NCBI GenBank assembly: GCA_023417065.1
Contig: JAEZGH010000159.1
Span: forward strand, 1 to 11,431
Direction: 5' to 3'
Source of the DNA: Bacteroidota bacterium
GTDB lineage: Bacteria; Bacteroidota; Bacteroidia; Cytophagales; Cyclobacteriaceae
Length of the DNA stretch: 11,431 nt
In this document: positions 8,751 through 11,431 of the stretch, piece by piece
Layout: each line of letters begins with the position of its first letter
Position numbering within the stretch: the first letter of the stretch is position 1
Position numbers and translations under genes: made by a program
Notes under the pieces: generated by a model
The model's database searches: none
What the model was told of the DNA's origin: nothing
Seen by the model: the letters and a program-made list of their open reading frames with translations, nothing else

Positions 8751-8952
8751 AGTTGGTTGGTGTTAGAGCCGAGGACGGACCAACTATGCAGAAGATGTAT
8801 TCCGTGGTAATACGGAAATCAGTACATTTGCAAGTTGTCCCGCCTTCGGTGGGTCACATTAGGGGAGTAGGGGTTCATGGCTTTTCTCAGGAGACGGAAC
8901 CTCTCTTCCCTTCTTAGTTTATTATAAGTGTGGTTTTAGCTGTTCTGTATCA
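8751..8952 (-). promoter_or_regulatory. Structured leader between the peroxiredoxin gene and susC
   Basis: This 202-nt gene-free stretch carries several inverted repeats: AGTTGGT/ACCAACT (8751-8757 with 8779-8785) directly against the susC start codon, TTCCGT/ACGGAA (8800-8805 with 8812-8817), and a CCCGCC/GGTGGG arm pair (8839-8853) that pairs better on the plus strand (G-U) than on the minus strand (A-C mismatch). On the minus strand a 19-codon mini-ORF (8819-8878; MNPYSPNVTHRRRDNLQMY) also fits inside. No TAnnTTTG box and no U-tract terminator were seen on the minus strand. It may tune susC translation relative to upstream genes. No known riboswitch family was matched. Confidence 0.4.
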
Positions 8953-9600
8953 TTACACATTTGCATTCACTTCATCGAGTTGCGTGTACCGGAGGTATGG
9001 TTTTACACGCTTAAATCCCTGAGGGAACAGTCTTGCAGCATCATCATCCGAAACGGATGGAAGGATGATGACGTCATCACCATGTGTCCAGTTCGCGGGC
9101 GTCGCCACCCGTTGTGTGTCCGTCAGTTGGAGACTGTCGATCACGCGAAGCAGCTCATCGAAGTTTCTGCCGGTACTCGCCGGATAGGTAATCGTTAACC
9201 TGATCCTCTTCCGGGGATCGATGAGGAATACAGATCTTACCGTTGTGCGTTCTGAAGCATTCGGGTGAATCATGTCGTACAGGCGCGCAATCTTTCCGTC
9301 GGGGTCACCGATGAGTGGGAAGTTTACGACAGTATTTTGCGTTTCGTTGATATCTTTTATCCACTTCTTGTGCTCTTCAACAGGATCTACGCTTATCGCG
9401 ATGACCTTCACGTTACGTTTAACGAATTCTGGTTTCAGCAGCGCGGTTCTGCCAAGTTCAGTTGTGCAGACTGGCGTAAAATCGGCGGGGTGAGAAAAGA
9501 GGATACCCCAGCTGTCGCCGAGCCATTCATGAAAATTGATTTCACCTTCGGTTGTCGCTGCCGTGAAATCGGGAGCAACGTCTCCTAATCTAAGAGCCAT
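8953..9600 (-). CDS. 1-Cys peroxiredoxin (Prx6-type)
   Basis: A thiol peroxidase that reduces hydrogen peroxide and organic hydroperoxides. The 215-residue sequence opens LRLGDVAPDFTAATTEGEINFHEWLGD and has the active-site motif PADFTPVCTTE with peroxidatic Cys45 and Thr42. TTVRSVFLIDP (about 119-129) supplies the conserved Arg. The length and the long C-terminal extension with VATPANWTHGDDVIILP (165-181) are typical of the Prx6/1-Cys subfamily rather than AhpC. Cys45 is the only cysteine, so there is no resolving Cys and an external thiol is needed. It has no signal peptide, so it is cytoplasmic. The start overlaps the end of the preceding gene by 11 bp. In a sulfur-linked operon it could deal with peroxides or persulfides, but that role is inference. 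Confidence 0.95.
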   Translation of the reverse strand: MALRLGDVAPDFTAATTEGEINFHEWLGDSWGILFSHPADFTPVCTTELGRTALLKPEFVKRNVKVIAISVDPVEEHKKWIKDINETQNTVVNFPLIGDPDGKIARLYDMIHPNASERTTVRSVFLIDPRKRIRLTITYPASTGRNFDELLRVIDSLQLTDTQRVATPANWTHGDDVIILPSVSDDDAARLFPQGFKRVKPYLRYTQLDEVNANV

Positions 9601-10069
9601 AGAGCTGATTGTTTAAGTTTGAGTTGTCTGATGTAAGTAGATCTTTGTAGAGGAACTTCGTTTGAAGTACTGCGTTTCGTTCAAACTCGATCACTTTGCG
9701 CAGATGTGATTTGAACGCAACTTCGCGAACCAGCAGGTCAGCAATAAACCGCAGCAATGAGATCAGATTCGCGTATTGGTTGGAATTGATACTTACGCTG
9801 ATGCGATGGTCATTCCGGTGATACGCGAATGAAAAGGCGGAAGTCCGGTGAAACTCAAGCAGACCGATCAGTAATCCAAAGTGTCTTCTGAAATCGGGTT
9901 TGACGGAGAAAGCAAGATTCACCAGATTGTTTCTGGTGACTTTGATATGTTTCAGATCTACGTCATCGAAAACGACAGGAAGGATTCGCTCGTCGCGGAC
10001 GGCATTGTCCTGGCCCTCGTAGGCGGGGGTGTTAGAACTGCCTTGCAGTTCTGATTCAATATGCAGCAT
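9590..10069 (-). CDS. Conserved-looking 159-aa protein of unknown function, first full-length gene of the operon
   Basis: I do not recognise this protein. It has no signal peptide and no clear membrane helix, and it is predicted soluble and cytoplasmic. The N-terminal 25 residues are polar (ESELQGSSNTPAYEGQDNAV); then come a beta-rich stretch (RILPVVFDDVDLKHIKV, FAYHRNDHRISVSINSNQ) and a helical C-terminal half rich in Leu and charged residues (SLLRFIADLLVREVAFKSHLRKVIEFERNAVLQTKFLYKDLL). It contains no Cys and only the initiator Met. It overlaps the peroxiredoxin start by 11 bp, which suggests coupled translation. Its start codon lies 51 nt after the stop of the poly-Cys leader peptide, so it is the gene most directly exposed to that control. 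The overlap, the ordinary amino acid make-up and the position argue that it is real. Confidence 0.7.
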   Translation of the reverse strand: MLHIESELQGSSNTPAYEGQDNAVRDERILPVVFDDVDLKHIKVTRNNLVNLAFSVKPDFRRHFGLLIGLLEFHRTSAFSFAYHRNDHRISVSINSNQYANLISLLRFIADLLVREVAFKSHLRKVIEFERNAVLQTKFLYKDLLTSDNSNLNNQLYGS

Positions 10070-10081
10070 GTCTTTACTTAG

Positions 10082-10144
10082 TGTTGTTGTTGGAAAAACG
10101 TGGAAGATTGTTGAAGTGGACTAACAACAACAGCAACAACAACA
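10082..10144 (-). promoter_or_regulatory. Candidate attenuator: Cys codon run complementary to (CAA)n near the downstream start
   Basis: The first half of the Cys codon run (TGTTGTTGTTG, 10144-10134) is perfectly complementary over 11 bases to CAACAACAACA (10092-10082), which lies 13-23 nt before the ATG at 10069. The second half (10132-10123) pairs over 10 bases with the same segment. A closer CAACAA (10113-10108), followed by TTTTT (10098-10094), offers a competing hairpin. A ribosome paused on Cys codons would mask the UGU run and change which pairing forms. Part of the complementarity follows automatically from low-complexity CAA repeats. Confidence 0.45.
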
Positions 10145-10174
10145 GGATGTGTGGTAGGATGTGATAATTTTCAT
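10121..10174 (-). CDS. Poly-cysteine leader peptide MKIITSYHTSCCCCCCC
   Basis: A 17-codon ORF, ATG at 10174 and TAG at 10123-10121, encodes MKIITSYHTSCCCCCCC: seven Cys codons in a row (three TGT, one TGC, three TGT) directly before the stop. Runs of the regulated amino acid in a short upstream ORF are the hallmark of ribosome-mediated attenuation; Cys-codon leader ORFs have been described upstream of sulfur genes in actinobacteria, including mycobacteria. Here it lies between an S-box-like RNA element and an operon of sulfur-poor proteins with a SoxCD-like end, so a cysteine sensor is a natural reading. When charged Cys-tRNA is scarce, the ribosome would stall on the run. The alternative is a chance reading of a CAA/TTG repeat, but the frame, start, stop and context all fit a leader. 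Confidence 0.75.
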   Translation of the reverse strand: MKIITSYHTSCCCCCCC

Positions 10175-10200
10175 GTTCACTAATTTATATTTCCTTAAAT

Positions 10201-10285
10201 CAGGCAGAATGGAGCACCTTATCAACGGGGTTGACAGGCTGCCATAGGATCATCAAGTCTGCTCTCTCCCCTATTCTTTATAAAT
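10201..10285 (-). promoter_or_regulatory. S-box-like (SAM-I-like) riboswitch candidate
   Basis: Read on the minus strand, the element holds blocks in the order of the SAM-I family: AGAG with GCAGA (10262-10258), CCTATGGCAGCCTGTCAACC (10248-10229; compare the S-box pattern UAUGA-GCC-GGCAACC), then AAGGTGCTCCATTCTGCC (10220-10203; compare AAGGUGCuaAuUCC). GCAGA pairs with TCTGC (10208-10204), and ACC/GGT can close the small inner arm as in the S-box. A weak outer stem TTTATA (10284-10279) with TATAAA (10189-10184) would end a few bases before the leader-peptide ATG. Several canonical positions differ (GUCAACC in place of GGCAACC), so it is a divergent member or a look-alike. It begins just after the predicted promoter. 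Confidence 0.55.
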
Positions 10286-10291
10286 GTGAAG

Positions 10292-10321
10292 CAAATGTAA
10301 ACATAAAGTCTATTAAGTCAA
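10292..10321 (-). promoter_or_regulatory. Bacteroidota-type promoter of the operon
   Basis: On the minus strand TTG (10321-10319) is followed by a 19-nt spacer and TACATTTG (10299-10292), an exact match to the Bacteroidota -33/-7 pattern TTG-N19-TAnnTTTG. Transcription would start near 10287-10285, immediately before the S-box-like element. Confidence 0.7.
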
Positions 10322-10331
10322 TAGACTTTAT
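10303..10331. promoter_or_regulatory. 29-bp palindromic operator over the -33 box
   Basis: Perfect 12-bp arms, ATAAAGTCTATT (10303-10314) and AATAGACTTTAT (10320-10331), flank a 5-bp centre. The site includes the TTG of the -33 box and ends 3 bp before the -7 box. Size and symmetry fit a dimeric regulator; Rrf2-type sulfur regulators are one possible class, but the protein cannot be named from this window. Confidence 0.6.
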
Positions 10332-10494
10332 CTAAATAATGAATCTTTTGGATATTTTTTTTCGTGTATGCCCAAACGACGGTTAGGCGGATGAGTCGCG
10401 GAATCACAATCAACGGGAAAGAATAAACATCGACAGTATCATTATATACGTGTCATGAGAACGAAGGATACAGAAAATTTTGACACGATATAAT
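10332..10494. repeat. Gene-free spacer with imperfect inverted repeat
   Basis: No gene is visible between the palindrome and the terminator. The end near the terminator carries ATTATATACGTGTCA (10441-10455) and TGACACGATATAAT (10481-10494), which are inverted copies with one bulged base, separated by 25 bp. The rest (10332-10440) holds an A/T-rich stretch with a run of eight T (10355-10362), and I see nothing further in it. Confidence 0.45.
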
Positions 10495-10522
10495 AAAAAA
10501 AACCTCCCGATAATTCAGGAGG
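10495..10522 (-). terminator. Rho-independent terminator of the right-edge gene
   Basis: On the minus strand an 8-bp stem CCTCCTGA/TCGGGAGG (one G-T pair) with an ATTA loop is followed at once by eight T. It lies 21 bp after the stop of the right-edge gene and separates that unit from the sulfur-linked operon. Confidence 0.92.
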
Positions 10523-10543
10523 CTTTCGGTTTGTCAGATTAAA

Positions 10544-11431
10544 CTACCACCAATTCTCAACTATATAAGCTCTTCCGGTATATTTCGCACTGATCTCCGC
10601 GGCGGGCTTCGTCTTGTCCGGGGGCTCAAGTGCGTGTTTATGATTCATTGGATAAACGATACCTGTCAGCTGGACCGAGTATGTATGATCGTTTTTGGAA
10701 ATCGCTATTGTTCCTTCGTCAAAGGTATATGCATCATGGCTGTCGGCGGTCATTGGAACATCAGCATCGTAGCCCATGCGCAGGATTCCCATATCAACTT
10801 GGTTAGGCTTCGCCTCACCGGGGAACGTGAACGAATACGTGCCGGGTACGAGCTCGTCAGTCTCCCCGTTGAAGACGATAACGAACATGTTGCCTTTTCC
10901 TTTATCCAGGCCTCGCCCAGGAACAAAGGTATAGCCAGGGGTTGCGAGGTTCAGAACGTGTCTGTAGTACTTGGTGTCGTCTTCCCCGGTTCTTTCTTCT
11001 TTGCCCAGGTGAATCACGAGATCTGAAAGTTCGAAGGCTTCATCTCCAAACAAAGCATCTCCCCCCCTCTGTGTGTCATATTCGATGCGAGCCGGAGCAC
11101 CCACATATACTGCCTTGACATCCCTAGCAGGTTTTGATTTATCCAGACCTTTAGTCCAGTCGCGCGCATCAACAAATGGATACGTTTTGGCTGTAAGGAT
11201 GAACTTGTATGATTCTCCCACTCTTGACACCTCGAGCGTTGCCTGATCAAAAGCATGCGTAGCTTCGGCCTCGCCGTTTTTGATATTCAGTTCCAGGTAT
11301 GCTGATGCGATCTGGAATGCACCATCAACAGAGTACGTATCAGCAAAACCGGACAAAGTATAGATTCCTTCCTCGATTTCTTCGCCGGAACTACCGAGGT
11401 ATAATGTCAATATGTCGCCTTCACCTTCCGC
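10544..11431 (-). CDS. Repeat-containing, probably secreted beta-rich protein, C-terminal part (runs off right edge)
   Basis: The frame is open to the right edge (295 residues visible, beginning AEGEGDILTLYLG); the true start lies outside. The TTG at 11410 is not a convincing start. The sequence contains two divergent copies of a unit of about 175 residues: GEGDILTLYLG...EGIYTLSG against GKGNMFVIVFNG...PGTYSFTF, then ATLEVSRVGESYKFILTAKTYP against GTIAISKNDHTYSVQLTGIVYP, and LDKSKPARDVKAVYVGAPARI against PDKTKPAAEISAKYTGRAYIV. Alternating hydrophobic residues suggest beta-sandwich modules of the kind seen in surface lipoproteins. It ends in NWW before the stop and is followed by a strong terminator. 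It has no Cys but five Met, unlike the Met-poor operon next to it, and is probably unrelated to it. I do not recognise the family. Confidence 0.8.
   Translation of the reverse strand, partial: AEGEGDILTLYLGSSGEEIEEGIYTLSGFADTYSVDGAFQIASAYLELNIKNGEAEATHAFDQATLEVSRVGESYKFILTAKTYPFVDARDWTKGLDKSKPARDVKAVYVGAPARIEYDTQRGGDALFGDEAFELSDLVIHLGKEERTGEDDTKYYRHVLNLATPGYTFVPGRGLDKGKGNMFVIVFNGETDELVPGTYSFTFPGEAKPNQVDMGILRMGYDADVPMTADSHDAYTFDEGTIAISKNDHTYSVQLTGIVYPMNHKHALEPPDKTKPAAEISAKYTGRAYIVENWW

Noticed and set aside
8806..8816. GGTAATACGGA, as in the 530 region of 16S rRNA
   Set aside because: Only about 11 bases match and the flanks do not resemble rRNA; the segment is better explained as one side of a small hairpin.
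8823..8830. TACATTTG on the plus strand, an exact -7 promoter match
   Set aside because: There is no TTG about 19 bp upstream and no plus-strand gene follows, so it is probably a chance match.
8885..8890. CTGAGA on the minus strand, resembling the TPP riboswitch
   Set aside because: The second conserved TPP block does not follow in the right form, so only a hexamer matches.
8888..8895. CAGGAGAC on the plus strand, resembling the B12 box of cobalamin riboswitches
   Set aside because: The rest of the box and the other conserved cobalamin blocks are missing, and no plus-strand gene follows.
10123..10144. CAA/TTG repeat as a plain microsatellite
   Set aside because: The repeat is interrupted by one AGC/GCT that keeps the Cys reading (TGC), and it is framed by a start and a stop in sulfur-gene context, so a leader peptide explains it better, though slippage may have extended it.

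Overview
The window looks like chromosomal DNA of a free-living Bacteroidota, probably of the Cytophagales type. The evidence is a SusC/SusD pair, the absence of clear Shine-Dalgarno sequences, a promoter of the TTG-N19-TAnnTTTG kind, and roughly even base composition. Every gene I accept lies on the minus strand, so the window reads biologically from right to left.

Right edge (10544-11431): the 3' part of a secreted-looking protein with two divergent copies of a unit of about 175 residues. It is closed by a strong intrinsic terminator (10495-10522). A gene-poor control region follows (about 10070-10494). In order of transcription it holds an imperfect inverted repeat, a 29-bp palindrome that covers the -33 box, a Bacteroidota promoter, an S-box-like (SAM-I-like) RNA element, and a 17-codon leader peptide that ends in seven consecutive Cys codons. 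The Cys codons are complementary to a (CAA)n stretch just upstream of the first full-length gene.

The presumed operon (10069 down to 1, continuing off the left edge) encodes an unknown 159-aa protein, a 1-Cys peroxiredoxin, a SusC-type TonB-dependent transporter, its SusD lipoprotein, two paralogous DoxX-like membrane proteins with a periplasmic-looking C-terminal domain, a SoxD-like monohaem cytochrome c, and the first half of a SoxC-type molybdopterin sulfite/sulfane dehydrogenase. Spacing is tight except for a 202-nt structured leader before susC.

Three independent signals point to a sulfur-starvation operon: an S-box-like element, a poly-Cys leader peptide, and proteins almost free of sulfur. 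By my count the six proteins from the 159-aa protein to the second DoxX-like protein have 13 Met and 2 Cys in 2850 residues, six of the Met being initiators. My working model, which is inference, is this: the SusC/SusD pair imports a sulfur-containing compound when Cys and SAM run low, and the DoxX-like proteins, SoxD and SoxC oxidise a reduced sulfur species (sulfite, sulfane or similar) in the periplasm and pass electrons to quinone or cytochrome. The substrate cannot be read from the sequence. No soxXA, soxYZ or soxB is visible, and what lies left of the window is unknown.
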